Shown piece by piece: positions 24,152 through 32,458 of a DNA stretch of 64,000 bases. The stretch spans positions 62,001-126,000 of the forward strand of contig JAGWSF010000109.1 of the NCBI GenBank assembly GCA_028876385.1, given 5' to 3'. This DNA comes from Acidobacteriota bacterium. Lineage in GTDB: Bacteria > Actinomycetota > Acidimicrobiia > Acidimicrobiales > Palsa-688. The notes below the pieces were generated by a model. The model searched no databases and was not told the origin of the DNA. It was given only the letters and a program-made list of their open reading frames with translations. Position 1 is the first letter of the stretch. Each line of letters begins with the position of its first letter. Made by a program: the position numbers and the translations under genes.

Positions 24152-24165
24152 TGACATGTCCGTCA
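24152..24165. promoter_or_regulatory. Operator candidate, TGACA-N4-CGTCA
   Basis: TGACATGTCCGTCA, one change from perfect, flanked by T and A so the palindrome extends to 16 bp. Its left half is part of a TTGACA -35 box (24151-24156), with GATCAT (24174-24179) as -10. Confidence 0.6.
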
Positions 24166-24208
24166 ATCTGGGCGATCATGCGGGGCCGACTGAAGGAGGA
24201 TGTCAAGA

Positions 24209-25135
24209 ATGGGTCTGCTTGATGGCAAGGTAGCGATCGTGACCGGGGCAGGGCGGGGTATCGGGCGCGAACACGCCCTCCTGCTGGCCCGCGAAGGTGC
24301 TTCGGTGATGATCAACGACCTCGGTGGCGACGGCCGTGGGGAAGGTGCCGATCTCACCCCGGCCCAGTCCGTGGCCGAGGAGATCCGCGCCGCTGGCGGC
24401 GTGGCCGAGGTCAACGGCGCCAACGTGGCCGACTGGTCGGCGGCCGAGGCGTTGGTCAAGCAGGCGGTCGAGGCCTTCGGTCGCCTGGACATCCTGGTGA
24501 ACAATGCCGGGATCCTGCGCGACCGTATGGCCTTCAACATGGCCGAGGACGAGTGGGACGTCGTCATCGACGTCGTTCTCAAGGGCTGCTTCGCACCGGC
24601 TCGTTTCGCGGCCGCTTACTGGCGTGAGCAGTACAAGCGCACCGAGGAGCGGGTCAACGGCGCCATCGTCAACACGGCTTCGGAATCCGGGCTCTACGGC
24701 AACTCCGGCCAGGCCAACTACGCGGCGGCCAAGGCCGGTATCGCCTCGCTGTCCACCGTCTTGGCCCGTGACCTGGAGCGGATCGGTGTGCGGGTGAACA
24801 CCATCGCCCCGACGGCCGCCACTCGGCTGCTCGGGACCGTGATCCAGCACGAAGAGAAGCCGGAGGGCGCCTTCGATCCCTGGTCCCCGGCGGCTATCGC
24901 TCCCCTGGTCGTCTGGCTCTGTTCGGATCTGGCCAAGGACGTCAACGGTCAGGTCTTTGCCGTCAGCGGAGCCCGCATCCAACTGGTGCGAGGCTTCCAC
25001 CCGGTCTCCCAGATCGACTCCGAGGAGCGGGCGTGGTCCCCCGACCGAATCGAAGACCTCCGGGACGAGCTCCTCGGTAAGGGACGTTTCGACACCGGCA
25101 TCCCCCCCTTCCTCCCACCTGTCGGCTGGGAGTAG
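24209..25135 (+). CDS. SDR family oxidoreductase, HSD17B4/MFE-2-like
   Basis: A 308-residue SDR close to the one at 13875: MGLLDGKVAIVTGAGRGIGR, INDLGG, NNAG, Ser in NTASESG and Tyr-x3-Lys as YAAAK, with the long C-terminal tail (about 60 residues) seen in this group. It probably oxidises a (3R)-hydroxyacyl-CoA. The ATG at 24209 is chosen over ATG 24200 because AAGGAGG sits nine bases before it and directly abuts the other. Its own promoter carries an operator variant over the -35 box, so it is a separate unit from the P450 run upstream. Confidence 0.85.
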   Translation: MGLLDGKVAIVTGAGRGIGREHALLLAREGASVMINDLGGDGRGEGADLTPAQSVAEEIRAAGGVAEVNGANVADWSAAEALVKQAVEAFGRLDILVNNAGILRDRMAFNMAEDEWDVVIDVVLKGCFAPARFAAAYWREQYKRTEERVNGAIVNTASESGLYGNSGQANYAAAKAGIASLSTVLARDLERIGVRVNTIAPTAATRLLGTVIQHEEKPEGAFDPWSPAAIAPLVVWLCSDLAKDVNGQVFAVSGARIQLVRGFHPVSQIDSEERAWSPDRIEDLRDELLGKGRFDTGIPPFLPPVGWE

Positions 25136-25154
25136 CAGCTCCAGTTTGCTCCCG

Positions 25155-25175
25155 GATACGGTATCCTCTATTCCC
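25155..25175 (+). promoter_or_regulatory. Palindrome GGATAC-G-GTATCC overlapping a leaderless -10
   Basis: GGATACGGTATCC is a perfect inverted repeat whose right arm contains TATCCT (25162-25167), a plausible -10 that lies 8 bases before the ATG at 25176. There is no ribosome-binding site. Confidence 0.45.
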
Positions 25176-26309
25176 ATGAGCAAACTCTGGGCCAACTCGG
25201 GTGACTCGCATTTCCTGGAGCCGGAGGATCTCTGGCGATCGAACCTTCCGCCGCACCTGGCCGAACTGATGCCGCGCAGCGAAAGGGATCCGAGCGGCGA
25301 GTTCGAGACCGTGCATGTCGACGGCCAATCCTTCACCCGCAAACTGCCCGGCGCCGCCCAGGCGGAGTTCCTCGAAGCGAGCAGTCGGGCACCGGGGGCC
25401 CGAGACGTCGCCAAACGGATCGTCGACCTCGACGAGGAGGGCATCTGGGGCGAGGTCGTCTTCCCGTCCCTCGGCATGTGGAACGCCTCCTTCCGGACCA
25501 GAGAGGCGCTCCGCGAGGCGATCAAGGTTTCCAACGACTGGGCCTGCTCGGAGATCCTCCGGGCCAGCCCCCGTATGGTCCCGACGGCCCAGATCTCGAT
25601 GCTGTCCATCGAGGACGCCGTCGCCGAGGTGGAGCGGACGGCCGAACTCGGATTCCGGGCCGTGTTCCTCCCGACCACACCTCCGTCGTCCACCCCCGAT
25701 TACAACCGCGACGATTGGGAGCCCTTCTGGTCGGCCTGTGAGGCAGCCCGGATGGTGGTCGCCTTCCACATCGGCACCGACCCGGTCGACTTCAGCGCTG
25801 GTGAGAACCTCGGGGCCTTCTTCCGCGGTCCCGGCGCGGCCGTGCTCAACTACACCGAGACGACCTTCTCGGGCCAGCGGGCAACCATGAAGATGGTCGC
25901 CTCCGGCGCCCTCGACCGCCACCCCGACCTGAGGGTGCTCGTATCCGAGGGGGGTGCGACCTGGGTCCCCTTCCTCGCCGACCGCATGACCGAGGGTTAC
26001 CGCCAGCACCACATGATGGTGCGACCCAAGTTGAGCCGTTCACCCCAGGAGATCCTCTACACGCAGGTGTACGCCTCCTTCCAGCACGACCGCAGCGCGG
26101 TGGGCGCCGTGACGGCGATGGGTTACCAGAACGTCATGTGGGGCAGCGACTACCCGCACATGGAGGGCACCTTCGGTCACACCCAGGACACCCTGCACGA
26201 GCTCTTCGACGACGTGGACGACCAGACGCGCTACCGGGTGACCGTCGGCGCCTTCCTGGACCTGTTCCCCGAGGTGGGTGCCCCGCCGGCCCTGCTGACG
26301 ACGACCTGA
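25176..26309 (+). CDS. Amidohydrolase 2 family metal-dependent hydrolase
   Basis: A 377-residue amidohydrolase_2 protein, nearest to the paralogue at 7517. Candidate metal sites: His and Glu of GDSHFLE at residue 10, His of VAFHIGTD, and Asp of WGSDYPHMEG. The frame stays open 73 codons upstream inside the SDR gene, but the ATG at 25176 gives the natural N-terminus (MSKLWANSGDSHFLEPED). The start appears leaderless, with a palindromic promoter. The function is unknown; the fourth member of this family in 26 kb. Confidence 0.85.
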   Translation: MSKLWANSGDSHFLEPEDLWRSNLPPHLAELMPRSERDPSGEFETVHVDGQSFTRKLPGAAQAEFLEASSRAPGARDVAKRIVDLDEEGIWGEVVFPSLGMWNASFRTREALREAIKVSNDWACSEILRASPRMVPTAQISMLSIEDAVAEVERTAELGFRAVFLPTTPPSSTPDYNRDDWEPFWSACEAARMVVAFHIGTDPVDFSAGENLGAFFRGPGAAVLNYTETTFSGQRATMKMVASGALDRHPDLRVLVSEGGATWVPFLADRMTEGYRQHHMMVRPKLSRSPQEILYTQVYASFQHDRSAVGAVTAMGYQNVMWGSDYPHMEGTFGHTQDTLHELFDDVDDQTRYRVTVGAFLDLFPEVGAPPALLTTT

Positions 26310-26337
26310 CACCTCCAGGCGGTCCTGCTCAGCGGGC

Positions 26338-27483
26338 TCAGTCCCGACCGAGCAACATGGTTCCACTGGAGCAGAACCACCCGCCGGTGCCGCTCACACA
26401 GGCGACCTCGGCACCGCCCACCTGACGCTCACCGCACTCGCCGCGAAGTTGGCGAACGGCCTCGACGATGAGGAAAAGTCCCCGCATGCCCGGATGGCAG
26501 GCCGACAGGCCGCCGCCGTCGGTGTTGGTCGGGAGAGCTCCGTTGGTCAGCAGTCGGCCCCCCTCGACGAAGCTGCCGCCTTCGCCTTTGGCGCAGAAGC
26601 CGAGATCCTCGAGGGTGATCAGGAGCATGTAGGTGAAAGCGTCGTAGAGCTCACACACGTCGACATCGGCCGGCGTCAGCCCGGCCCGCTCGAAGGCCAT
26701 CCGACCCGACACGGCGGCCGGACCCGTAGTGAAATCGGGCCACTGGCTCAACGAGACGTGAGAGGTGTGCTCGCCGGATCCGAGTATCCACACAGGCGCC
26801 TTCGGCAGATCCCGGGCCCGCTCCTCGCTCACCAGCACCGCCGCCGCTCCCCCGTCGGAGCGGATGCAGCACTGGAGCTTGGTGAAGGGGTCGGCGATCA
26901 TAGGTCCGGCCAGGACGTCTTGGATCGTGATGGGGTCGCGGTAGAACGCCTCCGGGTTGAGGGCGGCGTTGGCCCGGGCGGCGACGGCCACCTCGGCCAG
27001 TTGCTCGATGGTGGTGCCGTACTCGTGCATGTGCCGACGGGCCGCCATGGCGTACTTGGAGATGATGGAGTGCCCGTAAGGGGCCTCCCACTGGAGAGGA
27101 CCCCGGGTCCCCCAATCGAGGCTGGCCCCCCGGAGACCCTTCTTGATGTCGGCCCGGGCCGTGGACCCGTACGCGAGCAGGACCACGTCAGCGTGGCCCG
27201 CCGCTATGGCATCGGCGGCGTGAGCGGCCATGACCTCCCAGGCGCTGCCGCCGACGGACGTCGAGTCGATCCAGCGGGGCGCCAGCCCGAGGTATTCGGC
27301 CACATCGGCCGGGGCGAGCGATCCGAGACCGGTCGAGGCGAACCCGTCTATGTCTTCCGGACCCAGCCCACAGTCGGCCAGAGCCCTTCGGGCGGCCTGG
27401 GCGTGGAGGGCGTAGGGAGTCATGTCATCGACCCGACCGACGTCCGAGAGGGCGACTCCAGCAATGGCCACGCGACGGCTCAA
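26338..27483 (-). CDS. Ltp-type thiolase-like protein (lipid-transfer/aldolase family)
   Basis: A 381-residue SCP-x thiolase-fold protein. Family blocks: YRDPITIQDVLAGP, CELYDAFTYM, and a GGGLSACHPGMRG segment. The thiolase nucleophile Cys position is not a cysteine (STSVGGSAWE), as in Ltp2 aldolases. The TTG start at 27483 is supported by GAGGAG six bases upstream. Unlike the other two Ltp proteins here it has no adjacent DUF35 partner. It is the last gene of the operon that begins with the GAF regulator at 31084, after two dehydrogenase subunits, so it likely cleaves the product of that dehydrogenase after hydration. Confidence 0.85.
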   Translation of the reverse strand: MSRRVAIAGVALSDVGRVDDMTPYALHAQAARRALADCGLGPEDIDGFASTGLGSLAPADVAEYLGLAPRWIDSTSVGGSAWEVMAAHAADAIAAGHADVVLLAYGSTARADIKKGLRGASLDWGTRGPLQWEAPYGHSIISKYAMAARRHMHEYGTTIEQLAEVAVAARANAALNPEAFYRDPITIQDVLAGPMIADPFTKLQCCIRSDGGAAAVLVSEERARDLPKAPVWILGSGEHTSHVSLSQWPDFTTGPAAVSGRMAFERAGLTPADVDVCELYDAFTYMLLITLEDLGFCAKGEGGSFVEGGRLLTNGALPTNTDGGGLSACHPGMRGLFLIVEAVRQLRGECGERQVGGAEVACVSGTGGWFCSSGTMLLGRD

Positions 27484-27501
27484 AGTAACTCCTCGAGATA
27501 T

Positions 27502-28530
27502 TCAGTCTTGGGGACCCCGCTGCAAGGCGAGGCCGAGGTGGAGGGCGGTCGATCCGAACGCTTGGCCGAGCACATGGGCGCGTTTGACATAGAGGTGGGC
27601 GTCCTGTTCGAAGGTGAAGCCCATCCCGCCGTGGATCTGCACGTTGGCGGCGGCGTTTCGATGAGCGGCGTCGGCGGCCACGATCTTGGCCGCCGAGGCT
27701 TGGAAGGCGGCATCCCGTCGCCCGGTCTCTACAGCCACGGCGGCGAAGAATACCTGTGAGATGGCGGCTTCGGCCCGGATGGCCATATCGGCGCAGGCGT
27801 GCTTGACGGCCTGATACGAACCGATCGGGTGACCGAACTGCACCCGGACCTTGGCGTAAGCGGTAGCCCGGTCGCGAACGGCCTCGGCCATCCCGGCGAG
27901 TTGGGCGGCCACGAGCACGGCCCCCCGATGCAAGAAATCGTTGCCATCCGCCATCCAGACTCGGGCAGGAGCTGACTCGAACGAGCCTCGGGCCAGCCGG
28001 GTGGCGTCATCGATGCAAGCCAGCTCCGTGACATTCTTCAGGTCCGAGGCGTCGACCAGGACCGCCGCGTCAGGCTCCAGGACGAGCACCAAGTCGGCCC
28101 ACGCGGCGTCGTAGAGCTCCAGTTGGCCTGTCACCTCGGCGCCCAACGTCATGACTGTTCCCGCCCGAGGAGATCCCAGGCCGGCAACCAGCTCGCCCGC
28201 TCCGAGCGCCCCGGCCAACTCGAGATCGCCGGCCGCCGCAGCGAGTCTCGTGGCGATGACGGTGGCGGCGAAGGGTCCGGGCGCGATCACCTTTCCGATC
28301 TCCCGGAAGATCAGCGCCTCCTCGGGTAGGCCGTACCCGACTCCACCGAGGCCCTCGGGCAGGCCGAGGGTGAACCAGCCCAACCCGCCGGCGCGTGACC
28401 ACAAGGCCCGGTCGATCGGCACCGGGGCGGTCATCAGCTCCCTCATGCGATCGGTCGGGAGCTCGTTGGCCAGCACGGCGGCGACCGACGCGGCTATCTC
28501 GTCCTGTTCGGGGGTGGGGAGGAGGTCCAT
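27502..28530 (-). CDS. Acyl-CoA dehydrogenase, FadE28-like (non-classical) subunit
   Basis: A 342-residue dehydrogenase subunit of the short type that pairs with a larger partner. The middle flavin-binding block FSEPxAGSD is eroded, while the C-terminal QFGHPIGSYQAVKHACADM and IHGGMGFTFEQDAHLYVKRA blocks are intact. In mycobacterial steroid side-chain enzymes (FadE28-FadE29, FadE26-FadE27) such subunits form alpha2-beta2 heterotetramers in which only one subunit type is fully catalytic. The partner gene lies 2 bp upstream at 28533, in the same direction. Substrate likely a branched acyl-CoA on a ring system (inference). Confidence 0.85.
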   Translation of the reverse strand: MDLLPTPEQDEIAASVAAVLANELPTDRMRELMTAPVPIDRALWSRAGGLGWFTLGLPEGLGGVGYGLPEEALIFREIGKVIAPGPFAATVIATRLAAAAGDLELAGALGAGELVAGLGSPRAGTVMTLGAEVTGQLELYDAAWADLVLVLEPDAAVLVDASDLKNVTELACIDDATRLARGSFESAPARVWMADGNDFLHRGAVLVAAQLAGMAEAVRDRATAYAKVRVQFGHPIGSYQAVKHACADMAIRAEAAISQVFFAAVAVETGRRDAAFQASAAKIVAADAAHRNAAANVQIHGGMGFTFEQDAHLYVKRAHVLGQAFGSTALHLGLALQRGPQD

Positions 28531-28532
28531 GC

Positions 28533-29702
28533 TTATCTCGGAAGTCCGAGCACCCGTTCACCGATGATGTTCCGCTGGATCTCCGAGGTGCCGCCCCCGA
28601 TTGAAGTCGAGAAGCCCTTCAAGTACTCGTGGGTCCAGTCCGATCCGTGGTCGGGTCCGAGGGCCAGCCCGTCGACTCCGAGCACGTCCATGCACAGCCT
28701 CCCGAACTCCTGGTGCAGGTCCGAGTAGTACAGCTTCATCATGCTGCCCTCTGGGCCTGGCAGGGGAGAGCGGGCGTTGCGGGAGATGGTGGCGTAGGTC
28801 ATGGCCCGCAGTGATGCCGCCTGGCTGCGGATACGGGCCAGACGACGACCCAGTTCGTCGTCATCGATGGCCCGGCCGCGCCCCGACGGGCCAGGGTGGG
28901 TTCGGGCCACGGCTATCAGTCGCTCGATGCCATCAGCCAACGCCACCTGACTGGCCGTAAAGGCGGTCCCCCGCTCGAAGGCGAGTGTAGACATGGCCAC
29001 GCTCCACCCGTCGTTGAGCCGGCCAACCACGTTGCCGAGAGGGACTCTAACCTCGTCGTAGAAGACCTCGGCGAAATGCCGGTCGCCGTCCATGGTCTGA
29101 ATGGGACGAACCTCTATACCGGGAGAGTGCATGTCGCAGATGACCCACGAGATGCCCTTGTGTTTGGGAGCCTCCGGATCGGTCCGTACGAGCAGCTCCT
29201 GCCAGTCCGCTACCTCGGCGAAGCTGGTCCAGATCTTCTGTCCGGTTATCACCAATTCGTCTCCGTCGACCACCCCCCTGGTCCGAAGAGAGGCCAGATC
29301 GCTGCCGGCTTCGGGCTCGGAGAACCCCTGGCACCACACGACGTCACCACGCAGAATCCTGGGGAGGTGGTACTGCTTCTGGGCGTCGGTCGCCCGGGCT
29401 ATCAGCGTGGGACCGGCGTGGTTGAGCCCGACGAATGACGAGTCGATGTCCGGTAGCCCCGTACGGGCGTATTCCTCGTGCCAGATCAGCTGCTGAGCCA
29501 GCGGGAGCCCCCGGCCTCCGTATTCCACCGGCCAGGAGATCCCGGACCAGCCGGCCTCCCACAGCTGGTAGAGCCAACCCATGTCGAACTGGCGCATGGC
29601 CATCCCGTTACGAGGGCGGGGATCCGTCGGTGCGTGCTCGGCCAACCAGGTCCTCACCTGGTCTCGAAACGCCTCATCCTCGGGAGAGAAATCCAGGTTC
29701 AT
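28533..29702 (-). CDS. Acyl-CoA dehydrogenase, FadE29-like subunit
   Basis: A 389-residue dehydrogenase with the standard flavin block CQGFSEPEAGSDLASLRTRG, ITGQKIWTS, FNDGW-like RLNDGWSVAM and C-terminal GGGTSEIQRNIIGERVLGLPR. The ATG at 29702 overlaps the regulator stop by 4 bp and has AGAGG upstream; the frame runs open far beyond but only through the regulator gene. With the short subunit 2 bp downstream it should form a heteromeric dehydrogenase that makes an alpha,beta-enoyl-CoA, the substrate for a MaoC hydratase and then an Ltp aldolase, which is present at the end of this operon. Confidence 0.9.
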   Translation of the reverse strand: MNLDFSPEDEAFRDQVRTWLAEHAPTDPRPRNGMAMRQFDMGWLYQLWEAGWSGISWPVEYGGRGLPLAQQLIWHEEYARTGLPDIDSSFVGLNHAGPTLIARATDAQKQYHLPRILRGDVVWCQGFSEPEAGSDLASLRTRGVVDGDELVITGQKIWTSFAEVADWQELLVRTDPEAPKHKGISWVICDMHSPGIEVRPIQTMDGDRHFAEVFYDEVRVPLGNVVGRLNDGWSVAMSTLAFERGTAFTASQVALADGIERLIAVARTHPGPSGRGRAIDDDELGRRLARIRSQAASLRAMTYATISRNARSPLPGPEGSMMKLYYSDLHQEFGRLCMDVLGVDGLALGPDHGSDWTHEYLKGFSTSIGGGTSEIQRNIIGERVLGLPR

Positions 29703-31084
29703 GGGGCCTCTAAATCCTCGGCGGAACTCGAGGCGAGCGCCGCCAGGTCCGCAGCTGGTTCTCTTGAGCCAAATCGGTCGAGAACCAATGTCAGTATCGC
29801 CACCGCTGAGCGCAAGAAGATGGCACCGGCCGAATCGAATGGTTGGCGGGATCTCCGTCCCAGTCCGACGTTGCCCCAGACGCGTCCCTGACGAAGGATC
29901 GGGATGAAGATGGCGGCGTGGAAATCGGCCGGGACGAAGTGTTTGGCCGTGGAGGAAAAGCGCTCGCCAGCCGCCATGACGTCGGCGAAGCAGACGGTTT
30001 CCCCTGTGATGACGCTGTGGGCGCTGGCGAAGCTGTGCTGCAGAGGGACACCGAGCTTCACGCGGTCCACCCACCATGCCGGGCAGCGCCGCTGATCGAC
30101 CATGCGCATAATCTGGTCGTCTAGGCGGAAGACGGCCACGGCGTCCGCGTAACCGGTCCGCTCGAGACAGTTGAGGAAATGGCCGACAGCTTCCTCGGTG
30201 CTCTGGCAGCCGGCCAACCCCAGAGCCAGGTCCTCGAGCGACTCCAGGAACGGTAGAGCGCCCCCGGCGTCGTTCACCTGCGTAGGGCGCTGGGGTGTGT
30301 CGCCGAGCTCGGTCACATTGCCGACGAACCGGTAGCCGGTACCACGCACCGACTCGATGAATCGGGGAAGATGGGGATCGTCGCCCAGCTTGCGCCTCAG
30401 GCGGTTGACGAAGATGCGTAGGGCGTTGCGCCCATCGGTCGGCGGCCAGCCCCACACCTTCCTGACGATCGTCTGAGCAGGAAGAGCCTGGTTGGGACGG
30501 GTCATCAAGAAGGTCAACAGGGCGTACTCGGTGGGCGAGAGGTGCAACGGCCGACCCGCGCTCTCGCACTGCTGGGACCAGAGATCCACTTGGAGGTCCT
30601 GTGAAACCAGATAGCGAACGCCGGGCTCCCAGATCTGATCGAGCCGGCGGAGCAGCGCCATCACCCTGGCGAAGACCTCGTCGGGTCCGGCCTGGGGATC
30701 GATCACCGCGTCGACGCCGGCCGAGACGAGTTCCACCACACCCTGCCCCGGGGGGGAGGCCAGTACGACCAACGGAGCGGCTGTGGCGGGACGAAGGGCT
30801 TCGACGAGAGAGCCGACCGAAGCGTGTTCGCCGGCCACCATCACCAGGGAGATCCGCTGGATGCAAGCGAGCCATTTCGCCCGAGAGGCGTCAGGGGCCG
30901 ATATAGCGGCCCACGCGTGTCCGGTCAGCCACTCAGTGACACCGCTCGACTCGAATACGTTCGGCGGTCCGACCAGGAGCACGGGTTGGCTCGGGGCAAG
31001 GTCCTTCCCTGATCCGGGATCAAGGCCTCCAGGTGGCGAAAGCGTAGGCCTCTCCTCCAGCCGGACCGCACCTTGGATGCTCAT
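29699..31084 (-). CDS. Transcriptional regulator: pseudo-receiver, OmpR-type winged helix, GAF domain
   Basis: A 461-residue regulator with an unusual domain order. Residues 33-147 look like a receiver domain, but the phosphoacceptor strand reads SLVMVAGEHA, with no Asp, so it is unlikely to be phosphorylated. Residues 160-255 are a clear OmpR/PhoB winged helix (LSPTEYALLTFL, RIFVNRLRRKLGD, VRGTGYRFVG). Residues 275-440 match a GAF domain. It probably senses a small molecule through GAF instead of a kinase. No histidine kinase is nearby. It heads an operon with two dehydrogenase subunits and an Ltp protein, with two operator sites upstream, so it is itself a regulon target. Confidence 0.8.
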   Translation of the reverse strand: MSIQGAVRLEERPTLSPPGGLDPGSGKDLAPSQPVLLVGPPNVFESSGVTEWLTGHAWAAISAPDASRAKWLACIQRISLVMVAGEHASVGSLVEALRPATAAPLVVLASPPGQGVVELVSAGVDAVIDPQAGPDEVFARVMALLRRLDQIWEPGVRYLVSQDLQVDLWSQQCESAGRPLHLSPTEYALLTFLMTRPNQALPAQTIVRKVWGWPPTDGRNALRIFVNRLRRKLGDDPHLPRFIESVRGTGYRFVGNVTELGDTPQRPTQVNDAGGALPFLESLEDLALGLAGCQSTEEAVGHFLNCLERTGYADAVAVFRLDDQIMRMVDQRRCPAWWVDRVKLGVPLQHSFASAHSVITGETVCFADVMAAGERFSSTAKHFVPADFHAAIFIPILRQGRVWGNVGLGRRSRQPFDSAGAIFLRSAVAILTLVLDRFGSREPAADLAALASSSAEDLEAP

Positions 31085-31135
31085 CGTGCATTCCCCCCGA
31101 ATCTGATCAGACCAACTCCATGAGGCAACAGAAGT

Positions 31136-31149
31136 TGACAGATATGTCG
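31136..31149. promoter_or_regulatory. Operator candidate, TGACA-N4-TGTCG
   Basis: TGACAGATATGTCG, one change from perfect, 52 bp upstream of the regulator start. Its centre is 16 bp from the next site. Confidence 0.6.
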
Positions 31150-31151
31150 TC

Positions 31152-31165
31152 TGACATTGGTGTCA
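31152..31165. promoter_or_regulatory. Operator candidate, perfect TGACA-N4-TGTCA
   Basis: TGACATTGGTGTCA, a perfect copy. On the minus strand a TATACT box (31170-31175) is just upstream, so the site covers the expected transcription start of the regulator operon. Confidence 0.75.
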
Positions 31166-31245
31166 CCTAAGTATAGCGTCGGTCGTGGGGGTTCGGCCGG
31201 TCGCTACGGCCCAGCGACGAGAACCGGGTCGATTCGAAGGGTTCG

Positions 31246-31986
31246 TCACCAGGGTATGGAGCCACCTTCGTCGAAGTAACCGGCGGTGGGACCGTCCGGC
31301 CCTGTCGTGGCCAAGCGAACGATCGCCGCGGCAGCCTGGGTGGGTGTTCTCGACCCGCTGTTCTTGGTCATGTCGGTGTTCGTGAAGCCGGGGTCCACCG
31401 CATTTACCTTCACTGCCGTATCACGCAGTTCGTTGGCGAACTGCACCGTCACCGAGTTGAGCGCCGCCTTGGCCACGTTGTAGCTGAGCAATGGACGATC
31501 GCGATACTTCGATCCGGGCGTGGTGGCAAGGGTTAGCGATCCGAGGCCGCTCGACACGTTGACGATCCGGCCGGCCGGCGCCCGTCGCAGGAGTGGGAGC
31601 ATGGCCTGGATTACCCGAATGGTCCCGACCACGTTGGTGTCCAGGGTCCGTCGCACCACGTCGAGCTCACATCTGCTCGGAGGAGCCGGATGGAACTCGA
31701 GCTTGATAGCGGCATTGTTGACAAGAGCGTCGAGACGGCCGAAACGGGCGGCTATCCACCTGGCCGCGGCGTATACCTGCTCGTCGCTGGTGATGTCAAG
31801 GGGCAGATACGTGGCTGATCCCCCGGCCTCCCGGAGAGCCCGGGCGGCCGCCTCGCCACGCTCGGGATGGCGTGCCCCGAGGAGCACCTGGTGCCCCAAC
31901 TGGGCCAGCTGCTCGGCGGTCGAGTAGCCGATCCCCTTATTGGCGCCGGTCACGAGGGTGACCGGCGCTTCACCTGGAGTGCTCAT
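31246..31986 (-). CDS. SDR family oxidoreductase, carbonyl reductase-like
   Basis: A 246-residue SDR: TGANKGIG near residue 12, NNAA, Ser in VSSGLG and Tyr-x3-Lys as YNVAK. TGANKGIG, the LARHPERG-type loop after the second strand and the KVNAVDPGFTNTDM segment are typical of carbonyl-reductase-like SDRs. The ATG at 31986 was preferred to a GTG two codons upstream because the latter adds nothing conserved; no strong ribosome-binding site marks either. It follows the MaoC pair by 58 bp on the same strand and probably belongs to that unit. Confidence 0.8.
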   Translation of the reverse strand: MSTPGEAPVTLVTGANKGIGYSTAEQLAQLGHQVLLGARHPERGEAAARALREAGGSATYLPLDITSDEQVYAAARWIAARFGRLDALVNNAAIKLEFHPAPPSRCELDVVRRTLDTNVVGTIRVIQAMLPLLRRAPAGRIVNVSSGLGSLTLATTPGSKYRDRPLLSYNVAKAALNSVTVQFANELRDTAVKVNAVDPGFTNTDMTKNSGSRTPTQAAAAIVRLATTGPDGPTAGYFDEGGSIPW

Positions 31987-32044
31987 GGCCACATGCCCAG
32001 GACCCCCGGTCGCCGACGCTCCTGTCCCGCGGCGGGCACCTCCC

Positions 32045-32458
32045 TCAATCGACGCGAGCTGTGGCCGTACCGGTAACCACGACGGCTCCGTCCTGGTTGA
32101 CGGTTTCGACGGCCAGGTCGACCAGATGCGAGCCGGCGTCCTGCCTGACCCCCGAAACCCTGGCCGAGGCGGTCAGCGTGTCCCCGGGCCACACCTGCTT
32201 GACGAAGCGCACACCGAAGTGGGTCAGCGCTTCGACGCCGAACCAGTCCGTGAGAACTCTGCCCGTGGCCCCCATCGACAGCATCCCGTGGGCGAAGATG
32301 GACGGGTAACCGGCCACCTGGGTGGCATAGACCTCGTCGCTGTGGAGCGGGTTGTAGTCACCGGAAGCGCCGGCATACATGACGATCTGCGTCCGCGTGA
32401 TGTTGTCGGCGACCACCATCGATCGCACTTCACCCACTTTAGGTACCGTTACGCTCAT
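32045..32458 (-). CDS. MaoC-type hydratase, catalytic subunit
   Basis: A 137-residue hotdog protein with the R-specific hydratase motif: GDYNPLHSDEVYA, then FAHGM. The Asp-x4-His dyad that activates water is intact. Its ATG overlaps the stop of the upstream MaoC-like gene by 4 bp, so the two are made together and very likely form a heterodimer, as do ChsH1-ChsH2 and HadA-HadB type proteins where only one subunit has the dyad. Role: hydration of a trans-enoyl-CoA to a 3-hydroxyacyl-CoA, upstream of Ltp cleavage or SDR oxidation. Confidence 0.85.
   Translation of the reverse strand: MSVTVPKVGEVRSMVVADNITRTQIVMYAGASGDYNPLHSDEVYATQVAGYPSIFAHGMLSMGATGRVLTDWFGVEALTHFGVRFVKQVWPGDTLTASARVSGVRQDAGSHLVDLAVETVNQDGAVVVTGTATARVD

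Noticed and set aside
24203..25693. A 496-codon minus-strand frame across the SDR and amidohydrolase
   Set aside because: No family motif in the translation; both plus-strand genes have complete active sites.
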